From JAXMBN01 sp046349875 (GTDB lineage Bacteria; Planctomycetota; Planctomycetia; Pirellulales; Pirellulaceae): a DNA stretch of 64,000 nucleotides. The notes beneath the pieces are model-generated. The model saw only the letters and a list, made by a program, of their open reading frames with translations. It made no database searches and had not been told where the DNA came from. The stretch is taken from assembly GCA_046349875.1 (NCBI GenBank), contig JAXMBN010000006.1, positions 1 to 64,000 of the forward strand, given 5' to 3'. This document shows positions 17,350-26,782 of this stretch, in pieces (positions within the stretch are counted from its first letter, which is position 1; each line of letters opens with the position of its first letter). The translations under genes were made by a program, and so were the position numbers.

Positions 17350-18305
17350 TCAAACGGCCAATGATTCGATGGGACGATGGTCCGTAGGTTGCAACTGCGT
17401 CGAGTGAACAATCGTTCGGCCATGAAGAATGACGACCAGCAAGAATAGAGAAATTGCTGGCGATAGCCATAAATCTATGCCGCTGGAGTCACTGAGAAGA
17501 TTCACTGAAGCGTTTTGCCATTGCAATAATCCATAAGCCAGAGTGGCAATGCTGCAAACGATCCAGCATGGAATTGAAAAGGCTTTGTTGGCATAAGCCG
17601 TTAATAAACAGGTCACGCAATCAGGCCATGAAGCATTGGAAGCATGGCTAGGATCCACGTCGTTTCGTTTGGAATGCGCATGAAACCCAATGCGATGATG
17701 GATGCGAAGAAACAAAGAACGACCCATTGACCGATCTGATAAGACTTCAGGAATCGGTGACCTGCTCGAAGTGTTCCATCGGGCACAATGCCCATCAAGA
17801 ACAGATGGAGTGCAAGCGCCATGAAAGGAATGAAAAAGGGAATGGATCCAGAGGTAAAGTGATCTGCCAAGTGATAATCGACAATCGCTAGAATGAAACC
17901 GTGGACCAGAGCCAATCGGGGAATGGTGTAGAAGGTTTGAGCCAGAATGCCATGGGAGACCATCAACATGCAACCACATAAGAAGGATGTGATCCGCCAA
18001 CTCGCAGGAGCTTCCATCTGTTTCAAGGCTAATGCAACGACAAGCAGCATCAGGGCATAGCAGAACGACAGTACCCAGACCGCGTTGGGAATATCCTTTG
18101 TGATAGGCCTGCTAGGTGATTGGGTATCGTCTGCATTGGGCAAGGGTGAAAAGGATCGTCGCTTCGGAACGAATCGGGTTACATTCTCGAAAGGTAGAAT
18201 CGTTCCCGTATCCTTGAGAATGGCATCTTCCAGAGTGCGATCAAAATCGGGTTCGTCGAGAGGTCCAGGAATGGCTTTTGAGGATCGCAAGATGAAGACT
18301 CCCAC
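17350..18305 (-). pseudogene. Polytopic membrane protein gene with one frame break
   Basis: The N-terminal part (GTG 18305 to 17613) has ~70 soluble residues and then five or six hydrophobic segments (VWVLSFCYALMLLVVALAL, ITSFLCGCMLMVSHGILA and others), ending at MLHGLIA. In the next frame the membrane pattern continues without loss: CVTCLLTAYANKAFSIPCW, CSIATLAYGLLQW, LWLSPAISLFLLVVILHG, to a stop at 17350. One base change near 17615 would join them into ~318 residues. I do not recognise the family. An AAGGAGG lies directly before the GTG, too close for good spacing, so the true start may be slightly downstream. Confidence 0.55.
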
Positions 18306-18623
18306 CCTCCTTGGTTCAACGGTAACGGTAAAACGGGACCTATCTAACGTTTTTTCAGTGATTAAGTTGGAAGACTGAGCAGAGATTGCGAGGCCAGACG
18401 ATACTTCGGAATGGGCAAGGCATAGGGATTACAGAGCCAAATGGACTGGGATCTTTGCTTTACCAAAACAGTTGAGCAATGGAACGGAATCTTGATTGTG
18501 GCCGTGAACGATTGCCGAGGGCCTATCATTCCAGTGTAGTTGGAGGAATGGGAGTCAACAGACGATGAGTTCGTGAAAACGGTCAGATCTTTGATCGTGA
18601 AGCGTCTCAACCCCTAAAAATGT
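18306..18623. other. Divergent intergenic region, no supported gene
   Basis: These 318 bp lie between the membrane-protein gene (minus) and the AroE-like gene (plus). A minus-strand frame of 82 codons begins only at a TTG and shows no recognisable domain. No convincing promoter motif was seen. Confidence 0.5.
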
Positions 18624-19442
18624 ATGGTCGGTGATCATTTAGTCCAGCCAATTATTGCGTGTATCGGTTTCCCAGTAGCAGGAAACCCGACGCAGTTCGT
18701 ATGCGAGCGGACGCTCAATGCAATGGGGTTGGATTGGGGTGTCGTCACGGCGGTAGTGCCTGCCGAGATGTTAGAGCAAGCCGTGTTGGGCGCACGAGCG
18801 ATGCGGTTTGGCGGATTGGCCGTATTGCCTCCTCATCAAGAAGTGATTGCGACTCATTTGGATACGCTTTCACCTGCTTCTCAGAAGACGGGGATCGTTC
18901 AAGTCGTTCGCCGAATGGAAGAAGTTTGGTATGGTCACGACCTACGCGCCGAAACACTTCTGACTTGGATTCAAAAGCAAAGTCTCGACGACCACCATAT
19001 CGCTCTTTGGTTAGCAGATGCAAAGCTCTTGGATGCGATTCAAGAACTCGATAGCAAACTCTCCCGTACGATGGCGACTTGGGAAGGTTGGAAGGCTCTC
19101 GCGGATCGCGTGCACGAATCGACCGAAGCCGTCGCCGAAGAAACTCCGGAGCCAAAGATATTGCCTGATGTCGGCTGCGTGATCGTGGATGCCAGTACGA
19201 TGGATCCGGGCGAATATCAGAAGTCAAAAATCCAATGGCGAGCTCAAGGAACGGTCCTCGTTGCTGATGCTACGATTCAAGCAACAGCTTGGAAGAAATG
19301 GGCCTTGGACCGTCAGTGGCAATTCTTAGGGGCGTTGGATTACCAATCGCATTTGATCGCGAAAATGCTTGAGTTTTGGACGCAATCGGAACCTCCGGTG
19401 GCTCACATTCGCGACCTACTTGAAGAATACCTTGAATGGTAA
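18624..19442 (+). CDS. AroE-like protein with N-terminal shikimate-dehydrogenase fold and no recognisable dinucleotide-binding site
   Basis: The product has 272 residues. The first ~90 follow the substrate-binding domain of shikimate dehydrogenase: IACIGFPVAGNPTQFVCERT, GLDWGVVTAVVPAEMLEQAV, GARAMRFGGLAVLPPHQE. In true AroE the last stretch reads N-V-T-x-P-x-K, with Lys as catalytic residue; here it is LAVLPPHQE with Gln instead. The C-terminal half contains ILPDVGCVIVDASTMDPGEY but no glycine-rich GxGGxx nucleotide motif. It is probably a non-dehydrogenase relative, or a binding or regulatory protein. It stands alone with ATG 18624. Confidence 0.6.
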   Translation: MVGDHLVQPIIACIGFPVAGNPTQFVCERTLNAMGLDWGVVTAVVPAEMLEQAVLGARAMRFGGLAVLPPHQEVIATHLDTLSPASQKTGIVQVVRRMEEVWYGHDLRAETLLTWIQKQSLDDHHIALWLADAKLLDAIQELDSKLSRTMATWEGWKALADRVHESTEAVAEETPEPKILPDVGCVIVDASTMDPGEYQKSKIQWRAQGTVLVADATIQATAWKKWALDRQWQFLGALDYQSHLIAKMLEFWTQSEPPVAHIRDLLEEYLEW

Positions 19443-19726
19443 ACGCGCGGCGAGCGACCAAGCGGCCGTAGCGGATCACGTTCGCATTTGCATAACAGGG
19501 ATAAGTGGATCCCTCTTCGGTCCGTGAGATTCTTCAGGCGAAGCCTATTGTCATCGGTGGTGCGCCGCATTCGTAGAGTGTTAGACTGTAGCCGAGTGTG
19601 AGAGCGAGTGGCTTCTCATGGAATAGGTCTTACAACACGGCGAGATTCAACGGGATGATGGCATCGGCGAATCGCGAAACGCAATGCCTTGGTTATCGAG
19701 CACGATACCTTGGTTCAAGAGGGGTG

Positions 19727-21529
19727 ATGTTCTTGCGAATGGTAGTGGGAATCGTCGTTGGGGTTGAAATGGCTCTGACCTCGATTGCATGGGGACAGGA
19801 GTCAACAAAGACTTTTCATCAGGGCCCCGTTCAAGGCGAACGATTTCGATTTCGCGATGAAGCTAACGGAGTGCGCATCTTAGAAATCTGTCCCCATACA
19901 ATGTCCAAAGCACGAAAGCGTTTGCTGGTGTTTGCAACGCCCAACGGCAACACTGCAGAGCAATCCTTGGGGTGCATTGCAGCGGAAGGAATCGATTGGC
20001 ATTTCGATATTCAACATATCGGGGCGCAGTATCGTTGGCTTCGCGATCGCTCCGAGGATTGCGATTGGATTCTAGTGATTGTGCAGTCAAGCCAGCTCAG
20101 TTGGCCAGCTTTTCGTCAATCCAATCCACAAGCTGATGGGCAGATTCGCAAGATCGTGGAATCGCTTCAGCAAGAATGGCAGGCGGACGAGACCTATCTC
20201 AGTTGCCATAGCGGTGGTGGGTCGTTTTTGTGGGGGTGGATGAATGCTTATGAGACATTACCTTCGACTGTCCAGCGATTGATTTTTCTCGATGCCAATT
20301 ACTCGTATTCGGACGAACTCCATCATGGCGATAAGTTGCTTCAATGGTTGAAGAACGATGCGAAGAACCGACTCTTTGTATTGGCCTACGATGATCGCGA
20401 GATCACCTTGGATGGAAAGAAGGTAGTTGGGGAAACGGGAGGTACCTTTCGCGCGACCGAACGTATGGTGAAGCGGTTTGGCCTCGAAGAAAAAGGGAAA
20501 GAGGGAACTTGGCTGGATTTTCGAACCCGCTCGTTTTTTGAGGAGCGGATTCAATGCCTGGTCCATCGCAACCCACAAAATGCCATACTGCATACGCGGC
20601 TTGTGGGTGAAATGAATGGTTTGATTGCTGCGTGTTGTTGGGAAGAGGGGATGACGATTCAATCTCTATTGAATGGCCCGCGATGTTATTCTGAAAAAGT
20701 GCAAACGCTTCCCATACGCGATCCCAGAAAATCCAATGCGCGACAACTTGCTTCTGTCCCGCGAATGTCCTTGGATCTTCCGACCAGACCGCACGATGCA
20801 TTTACCGGTTCCGAGTTTGCGAAACGGATGGAGAGTATGGAGCGCGAAGAAAGTGATCAAGCCATCGCTTCAGAGATTCGACGCGGCAATGTACCCGATT
20901 GGGCTCGATGGCTCGTGCCGATCGAATGGGACTTCGAGACAAAGGACGGAGAGTCATCCACCGCTCAAGCATGGGTCATGTCCGACGTATTCGCCATTGG
21001 CTCGAACGACGATGCACTTCGGATTCCGATGTCGCCCCGATTGGCCTGCGAATTGGGGGATGCGATGGGATGTTCTCTACTCACCAAGAGAATGTCGGAT
21101 CACGTGTTTGCCGCGGCGCAAGTCAAACTGGCTCCTAGGCCGATGACCGAGCGTCGCGACGAGGTCGGAACCTTCTTGCAGCATCAGGGTTGGATCGAAC
21201 AACAATTGCAGGGGAAATCGCGAGACGGCATCGTTGTGGGAACCAAGAAGGATCTCATCGTAAGCAATGTTCTATCGAAGAAGGCTCATCGAGTTGCACT
21301 TTATGGGTGGCACTATCCCAATGGCACTCCGATTCAGCCCGTCTATGCGGGACATGTCGACTGGTATGTTGACTACAGTCACGGCGTGCGACTATTGAAG
21401 AACGAAGTCATCGTTCAGCATGAGAAGATCGATTATCGCGAAGCATTGAAGTCAGAATTATGGCACGTTGCCTTTTCAGACGAAGGGCCTATCGATATTC
21501 AAGCATTGCGGCAGGTTTCCCAGTGGTAG
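19727..21529 (+). CDS. Exported two-domain protein: alpha/beta-hydrolase-like half plus uncharacterised C-terminal domain
   Basis: ATG 19727 follows a GAGGGG site and opens a signal peptide (MFLRMVVGIVVGVEMALTSIAWG); the frame runs further upstream without support. Residues ~30-330 look like an alpha/beta hydrolase: KRLLVFATPNGN, then TYLSCHSGGGSFLWGW with nucleophile-elbow candidate Ser162, and IFLDANYSYSDEL. The C-terminal ~230 residues (WVMSDVFAIGSNDDALRIPM, FLQHQGWIEQQLQGKSRDG, HVDWYVDYSHGVRLL) form a domain that I recognise from other bacterial proteins but cannot name. It has a DYSHG core with possible catalytic Asp/His. It lies 41 bp before the PL11 gene on the same strand, so co-transcription is likely. 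Confidence 0.65.
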   Translation: MFLRMVVGIVVGVEMALTSIAWGQESTKTFHQGPVQGERFRFRDEANGVRILEICPHTMSKARKRLLVFATPNGNTAEQSLGCIAAEGIDWHFDIQHIGAQYRWLRDRSEDCDWILVIVQSSQLSWPAFRQSNPQADGQIRKIVESLQQEWQADETYLSCHSGGGSFLWGWMNAYETLPSTVQRLIFLDANYSYSDELHHGDKLLQWLKNDAKNRLFVLAYDDREITLDGKKVVGETGGTFRATERMVKRFGLEEKGKEGTWLDFRTRSFFEERIQCLVHRNPQNAILHTRLVGEMNGLIAACCWEEGMTIQSLLNGPRCYSEKVQTLPIRDPRKSNARQLASVPRMSLDLPTRPHDAFTGSEFAKRMESMEREESDQAIASEIRRGNVPDWARWLVPIEWDFETKDGESSTAQAWVMSDVFAIGSNDDALRIPMSPRLACELGDAMGCSLLTKRMSDHVFAAAQVKLAPRPMTERRDEVGTFLQHQGWIEQQLQGKSRDGIVVGTKKDLIVSNVLSKKAHRVALYGWHYPNGTPIQPVYAGHVDWYVDYSHGVRLLKNEVIVQHEKIDYREALKSELWHVAFSDEGPIDIQALRQVSQW

Positions 21530-21570
21530 ATATTTCGAGGCGATGAACAAGCAAGTGGATTGGTAGGCGT

Positions 21571-23472
21571 ATGAAAACGAACCATCATCGGAAGCTCATC
21601 GCAATCGCGTCGCTGGCGGTGTTTCTTTGTTGCATGCAAAGGGTCGAAGCTCAGCGGTGGATGGAACGATTGTCGCGCGGTGTAGTTGCCTTGCCGGATG
21701 CGAAAGGGGAGACCTTTGTATCATGGCGATTGATGGCCGATGATCCAGCGAACATCGTTTTCTATGTCGAAGGATCTGATGACGGAACGCAATGGAAGCG
21801 GCTTACTCCAGCACCTATCTCCAAGGCAACTTCATGCACCGTCGGTTCCGATTCCAAAGTTTGGGGCTATTACTCGGTGATTCCATCGGTGGATGGAAAA
21901 GAATGGGAAAGAAGTCAACCTTGTAAGCGGTGGAGCGAAACATTTCTACAGATCCCGATAAAGCCCATAGAAAACTATAGGCTGGGCGATGCTTCGGCTG
22001 CTGATTTGGATGGTGATGGGGAATGGGAGCTTGTGGTCCATCAGCATTCCAATGGTAAGGACAATGGGTCGGCGGGAATGACAGGGCGACCCATCTTAGA
22101 TGCGTATCGATGGGATGGAACTTTGTTGTGGCGAATCGATTTGGGGATCAATATTCGCGAAGGCCAACACTACACACAGTTTATGGTCTACGACTTGGAT
22201 GGAGATGGTAAAGCAGAGGTAGCGTGCAAGACTGCCGATGGAACTCGCGATGGAAAAGGAAAAGTGCTCGGCGATGCAAGTCGCGACTATCGCAACCGCG
22301 AAGAAGGAAAGAACACCTTTGGCCGCATCCTCGAAGGGCCTGAATACTTGACAGTCTTTGATGGGGCAACAGGGGCCGAACTCCATACCGTCCCCTACGT
22401 TCCAGGTCGAGATCCGATTGATGGTTGGGGTGGCATTGGAGGAAACGGCGGAAACGATCGCTATGGAAATCGATGTGATCGTTTCTTGGCATGCGTAGCG
22501 TATTTGGATGGAGAGTACCCCAGCCTTGTGATGTGTCGGGGTGTTTATGGGAGAACGGTATTAGCAGCTTGGGACTTTCGGGATGGCAAGCTCAGTCAGC
22601 GGTGGGTGTTCGATAGTGGTATCAGCTATCCACCCTATCGCGATGCTTCTAAGTTTTCGGGGATGGGTGGACATTCCTTGAGTGTGGTGGATGTCGATCG
22701 CGATGGTAAGGACGAGATCATTTATCATGCGATGGTGATCGATGATGATGGGAAGGGACTCTATTCGACTGGATTTCGGCATGGCGATGCCATGCATTGT
22801 TCCGATCTCGATCCCGATCATCCGGGACAAGAGGTCTTTACCATTCATGAGAATGAAGACGATACCGTTCGTTTCGGATCACCTGGTGCGGCATTGCGCG
22901 ATGCTGCAACGGGTGAAGTTCTTTGGAGTCATAGCCCTGGCATCGATGTGCCTGCAGGCTTAGCAGCCGATATCGATCCTCGCCATCCAGGGTGTGAAAT
23001 GTGGGGTGGGCCAGGAGGGCTTCGTAATGCCAAGGGAGAATCGATCGGAAAGGCTCCGCGAACTTCGGACTTTGCCATTTGGTGGGATGGCGATCTTTTG
23101 CGTGAATTAGTCGGACGCGATTCTATTCTCAAATGGAATTGGGAAGAAGAACGCGAAGTCGTCCTGCTGCAAGGCTTGGGAAGGAGTGGTGGCCGTGGGC
23201 CGATGTTGATGGGCGATTTGTTGGGCGACTGGCGTGAAGAAGTATTGATGGTGGCCCCTGATGGGCGTTCGATGTGGTTGCACGTGAGTACGCATCCAAC
23301 CCAATATCGTCTACCATGTTTGTTAGAAGATCCGCAGTATCGTTTGGGAATCACATGGCAAAACGTCGTTTATAATAAGCCACCTCATCCAAGTTTCTTT
23401 TTGGGAGAAAACATGAAGTCTCCTGAACGGCCGAACGTGAAGCGGATCGAGCGGCATGCTATCCCAAAGTGA
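21571..23472 (+). CDS. Rhamnogalacturonan lyase, polysaccharide lyase family 11
   Basis: The product has 633 residues with a signal peptide (KLIAIASLAVFLCCMQRVEAQ). MERLSRGVVALPDAKGETFV and YSVIPSVDGKEW belong to the N-terminal Fn3-like domain. Repeated DxDGDG calcium loops (ADLDGDGEWELVV, YDLDGDGKAEVACK, VDVDRDGKDEIIYH) mark the eight-bladed propeller of PL11. Full family length is kept. PL11 enzymes split the rhamnose-galacturonate backbone of pectin type I. The signal peptide implies action outside the cytoplasm. The hydrolase-like gene precedes it, and an aldehyde dehydrogenase starts 32 bp after it. Confidence 0.93.
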   Translation: MKTNHHRKLIAIASLAVFLCCMQRVEAQRWMERLSRGVVALPDAKGETFVSWRLMADDPANIVFYVEGSDDGTQWKRLTPAPISKATSCTVGSDSKVWGYYSVIPSVDGKEWERSQPCKRWSETFLQIPIKPIENYRLGDASAADLDGDGEWELVVHQHSNGKDNGSAGMTGRPILDAYRWDGTLLWRIDLGINIREGQHYTQFMVYDLDGDGKAEVACKTADGTRDGKGKVLGDASRDYRNREEGKNTFGRILEGPEYLTVFDGATGAELHTVPYVPGRDPIDGWGGIGGNGGNDRYGNRCDRFLACVAYLDGEYPSLVMCRGVYGRTVLAAWDFRDGKLSQRWVFDSGISYPPYRDASKFSGMGGHSLSVVDVDRDGKDEIIYHAMVIDDDGKGLYSTGFRHGDAMHCSDLDPDHPGQEVFTIHENEDDTVRFGSPGAALRDAATGEVLWSHSPGIDVPAGLAADIDPRHPGCEMWGGPGGLRNAKGESIGKAPRTSDFAIWWDGDLLRELVGRDSILKWNWEEEREVVLLQGLGRSGGRGPMLMGDLLGDWREEVLMVAPDGRSMWLHVSTHPTQYRLPCLLEDPQYRLGITWQNVVYNKPPHPSFFLGENMKSPERPNVKRIERHAIPK

Positions 23473-23504
23473 GTGGAAGCGTTTGGAATCGTGAAAGTGG
23501 AGAT

Positions 23505-24956
23505 ATGAGCCAATCGAAAGTGAGTGGATTGTGGATCGATGGGAACTGGGTGCGAGGCACTCGTTCCATGGAGGTGAGGCACAAGTACCACGATCGCGTG
23601 TTGGGTGAATTCGATATCCCTTCTCATTCGCAGATTGATTTGGCGATTCGCAGTGCAGCCCAAGCGGCTCGCACCATGCGGTTGATGCCCTTGCACCGTC
23701 GTGCACGGATATTGAGTTCGGTCTCTGAAAAGTTACTCAACCGCAAAGAAGAGTTTGCATTGCGGATAGCGCAAGAAGCGGGGAAGCCATTGAAGCATGC
23801 GCTGGTGGAGGTGGATCGAGCTGCCACGACGTTTCAATGGGCCGCGGAGGAGTCCAAAAGAATTCACGGGGAAACAATACCTTTCGATGCCGTGGAATCG
23901 GGCGTCGGCTTTCAGGGGTGGTGGAGCCGACGGCCGATTGGAGTTGTGGGGGCAATCACTCCATTTAACTTTCCTTTGAATCTGGTGGCTCATAAAGTTG
24001 CACCTGCCATTGCTTCTGGCAATGCGGTCATCTTGAAACCAGCAGAACTCACACCGTTAACAGCGATCGCCCTGATGGAGTTATTGCTTGAAGCAGGAAT
24101 GCCGGGACCAGCCATTCAATTGTTGCAAGGTCCTGGTGAAGAAGTTGCATCGCCAATGGTTCGCGATGCACGCGTGGGCAAGATCAGTTTTACGGGGAGT
24201 GCCGCAGTTGGCAAAATCTTGCTCGAGACGGCAGGCATCAAGAAGGTCACGTTAGAACTCGGCAATAACTCACCCGTGCTCGTCGATAAAGATGCAGATC
24301 TCGATTGGGCTGCCGATCGATGCGCGTTGGGAGCTTTTGCCTATGCAGGGCAAGTCTGCATCAGCATCCAGCGTTTGTTCATCCATCCTGAATGTTGGGA
24401 CGAGTTCGTTCCCAAGTTGATCGATGCTTCTTCGCGATTGCAGGTGGGAGATCCTGAATCCTTGGGGACCGATGTTGGACCGATGATATCGGTCGACGCT
24501 GCTAAACGAGCTGAGATGTGGGGAGAGGAAGCTGTGCGCGAAGGAGCGAGAATTCTCCTCGGTGGATCGGCCCATCATGCGATGTTGCCACCCACCTTGA
24601 TCGAGGCAACTCCTGCGCACTGTCGTTTGATGCAGGAAGAAGTGTTTGCACCCATGGCCAATGTGATTCGCGTCAAGACATGGGAGGAGGCCATTCACCG
24701 CGCCAATGAGACTCCCTATGGGTTGCAGGCCTCCGTATTTGGCAAGGATATCGAGCGTATTCACGACGCTATTCGCGAACTCGATTTTGGGGGTGTCATC
24801 GTCAATGACATTCCGGGGATTCGAATGGACCACATGCCTTACGGCGGCAACAAGCAAAGCGGTATTGGTCGCGAAGGTGTGCGATTTGCCATCGAAGAGA
24901 TGACCCAAATCCAAACCGTAGCGATGCGTCTTCGGGGTTCGTCGCACGAATCTTAG
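23505..24956 (+). CDS. NAD(P)-dependent aldehyde dehydrogenase (lactaldehyde/succinate-semialdehyde type)
   Basis: The product has 483 residues from ATG 23505, preceded by GTGGAGAT. ALDH hallmarks are complete: ITPFNFPLNLVAHKVAPAIA, KPAELTP, FTGSAAVGK (cofactor loop), TLELGNNSPV with the general-base Glu near 252, and GQVCISIQR with catalytic Cys near 285. NDIPGIRMDHMPYGGNKQSG closes the active site. Sequence style resembles lactaldehyde/glycolaldehyde or succinate-semialdehyde dehydrogenases. Next to a rhamnogalacturonan lyase, oxidation of L-lactaldehyde from rhamnose catabolism is an attractive guess. No rhamnose isomerase, kinase or aldolase is in the window to confirm it. Confidence 0.88.
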   Translation: MSQSKVSGLWIDGNWVRGTRSMEVRHKYHDRVLGEFDIPSHSQIDLAIRSAAQAARTMRLMPLHRRARILSSVSEKLLNRKEEFALRIAQEAGKPLKHALVEVDRAATTFQWAAEESKRIHGETIPFDAVESGVGFQGWWSRRPIGVVGAITPFNFPLNLVAHKVAPAIASGNAVILKPAELTPLTAIALMELLLEAGMPGPAIQLLQGPGEEVASPMVRDARVGKISFTGSAAVGKILLETAGIKKVTLELGNNSPVLVDKDADLDWAADRCALGAFAYAGQVCISIQRLFIHPECWDEFVPKLIDASSRLQVGDPESLGTDVGPMISVDAAKRAEMWGEEAVREGARILLGGSAHHAMLPPTLIEATPAHCRLMQEEVFAPMANVIRVKTWEEAIHRANETPYGLQASVFGKDIERIHDAIRELDFGGVIVNDIPGIRMDHMPYGGNKQSGIGREGVRFAIEEMTQIQTVAMRLRGSSHES

Positions 24957-25018
24957 AATGGTGAGAGGATAAACTGTGACCTTGGGGTCCTCATGGCAGT
25001 CGCCAAGGTTTGGCCGCT

Positions 25019-26470
25019 CTAGGTATCGTATTCGAGCCGACCGTGCTTTTGACTTCGACTGATCCGATCCATCGCATACAAACCGGCCAGTACGAACTCC
25101 ACGCAGGAAGCACGAACAGCCATGTTTTGACTGGCGTTGACTTCGAATGCTTTTTCCCAGATTGCAGGAACGTGTTGAATGCGTTCTGCGTAGTGCGAGC
25201 TGGGTAGCATATCGCCGACTTCGATTTTGACTCCTTTTGCAAAGATGTCCGCGATTTCTTGAAGACCATAATCTTCAACGTATTCGGTAAACACGACCTT
25301 GATGGCCGAGGCAATCATCGCGTCGAGAACTTGACGCTCCGACATCTGATGACTGCCCATCAGATCTAGTTCGAGCTTTCCGAGTGACGATGAGTAGAGA
25401 TGCCCAAGGTCGCTGATACGCGGCACGGCGATGGATTCACCTAGCAACAAAGATCGTTGCATAGCCGAAGCGATCATGGTTCGATAGTTTGCTAGAGAAA
25501 AGCGAGCTGAAACCCCTGATGCATGATCGATGAGTTTGCTCTTGCGAGATTGGATCGTGATCTCTTCCACGATTTCGGCCATGAAGTTTGGAATCTGCAC
25601 GTTCTCTGGATTCCAATCTTTATGGGCTTCTTGTTGGAGGATTTCGATTCCCAGCCAACGGTCGCGCGGATAATGCGTTTGGATGATGGAGCCGATGCGA
25701 TCCTTGAGTTGTGGGATGACCTTGCCACTGCGATTGTAGGTCGAAGGGTTGGCCGAAAAGAGGATGAAGATGTCGAGATCGAACTGCAAAGGGAATCCGC
25801 GAATCTGAACATCGCGTTCTTCGAGGATATTGAAGAGACCTACTTGGACCAGTTCATCGAGTTCAGGAAGTTCATTCATGGCAAAGATGCCACGGTGCAT
25901 CCGCGGAATCAGACCGAAGTGCAGGGCTTGTTCCGTACCCATGCCAACACCACCAATCAGTTTGCCCGGATCGATTTCCCCGATGATGTCGGCAAACTTT
26001 GTTCCCGGTGCAAGTCGTTCCGCGTATCGTTGAGAGCGGTGCCACCAAGCGATGGGTATCTCTTCAGGCGAACGGCTAGCGACGATGCGTTTGCCGGCTT
26101 CCGTAATGGGGCAGGCTGGGTCTTCATGAACGGGCAGTTCTGGAAGATCGATGTAGGGCACCCATTCATCCAAAAACTGAACGAGGCTACGCATGAGGCG
26201 GCTTTTGGCTTGCCCTTTTTCTCCGAGGAAGAGAAGGTCGTGGCCGGCCAACAGAGCGATATTGATTTCGGGGATGACCGTTTCGTCGTAGCCGATAATT
26301 CCCGGAAACAGGGGCTCGTCCGACTGCAGTTTACGAACGAAGTTCTCACGAATCTCGGCCTTGACCGAACGAGATTTCCAACCGCTTTCGAGCAGTTCGC
26401 GGTAGTTTTGTGGGCGTGCCGTCACCTTGCAAGGCTCCTTGGAAAATCGAATCGCGAGCGTTTGGGACAT
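25019..26470 (-). CDS. MoxR/magnesium-chelatase-like AAA+ ATPase with variant Walker motifs
   Basis: The product has 483 residues from ATG 26470. PGIIGYDETVIPEINIALLAGHDLLFLGEKGQAKSRL contains a Walker A whose last Gly is Ala (GEKGQAKS, residues 83-90). The Walker B region is GIFAMNELPELDELVQ, with Asn199-Glu200 in place of the usual Asp-Glu. Sensor 1 (FILFSANPSTYNRSGKVIPQ) and an Arg-finger-like KDRIGSII follow. The family resembles ChlI/MoxR chaperone-like ATPases that insert metal or remodel partners. They are often next to a von Willebrand A protein, which is absent here. The gene is monocistronic, with ~1 kb of noncoding DNA upstream. Confidence 0.82.
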   Translation of the reverse strand: MSQTLAIRFSKEPCKVTARPQNYRELLESGWKSRSVKAEIRENFVRKLQSDEPLFPGIIGYDETVIPEINIALLAGHDLLFLGEKGQAKSRLMRSLVQFLDEWVPYIDLPELPVHEDPACPITEAGKRIVASRSPEEIPIAWWHRSQRYAERLAPGTKFADIIGEIDPGKLIGGVGMGTEQALHFGLIPRMHRGIFAMNELPELDELVQVGLFNILEERDVQIRGFPLQFDLDIFILFSANPSTYNRSGKVIPQLKDRIGSIIQTHYPRDRWLGIEILQQEAHKDWNPENVQIPNFMAEIVEEITIQSRKSKLIDHASGVSARFSLANYRTMIASAMQRSLLLGESIAVPRISDLGHLYSSSLGKLELDLMGSHQMSERQVLDAMIASAIKVVFTEYVEDYGLQEIADIFAKGVKIEVGDMLPSSHYAERIQHVPAIWEKAFEVNASQNMAVRASCVEFVLAGLYAMDRISRSQKHGRLEYDT

Positions 26471-26553
26471 TGTACGCGTTGTGCAAGGGCGAAAGCGGAG
26501 GCAGAGAAGTTCCGCGATGGAGTGCTTTACAAACTGAAGGGTTGGTATTGAAG

Positions 26554-26782
26554 GTGCGTGTTTGGTATTATCACAACCCAAAGCGTCCTCGCTAACGCTT
26601 TTTGAAGTTGCGTAATGAGCGGTCGGCGTGCAGAAAGCCTTGATTTTCACAACCCGACGCGTCAGCGAGGGATGGCATTCTTCATACCACGTAGCGTTAG
26701 CAGATGTCTCGGACAAGGCAAAACACTGCCAAAGTCAGTCCCTCGCTCACTCTTTGGGTTGTGATAATACTCAAATGCACGC
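26554..26782. repeat. MITE-like element or intergenic repeat with terminal inverted repeats
   Basis: GTATTATCACAACCCAAAG at 26565-26583 recurs as its exact reverse complement at 26752-26770, and similarity continues outward to 26556 and 26782 (GCGTG ends). A related internal module, TCACAACCCGACGCGTCAGC at 26647-26666 followed by GAGGGA, resembles the inner flank of the right arm (GAGTGAGCGAGGGA read on minus). So three copies of one module lie in ~230 bp. No transposase is encoded. A non-autonomous element or a planctomycete intergenic repeat fits; I cannot count copies elsewhere. Confidence 0.75.

Noticed and set aside
18362..18610. 82-codon minus-strand ORF
   Set aside because: Starts only at TTG, has no recognisable domain and no ribosome site.
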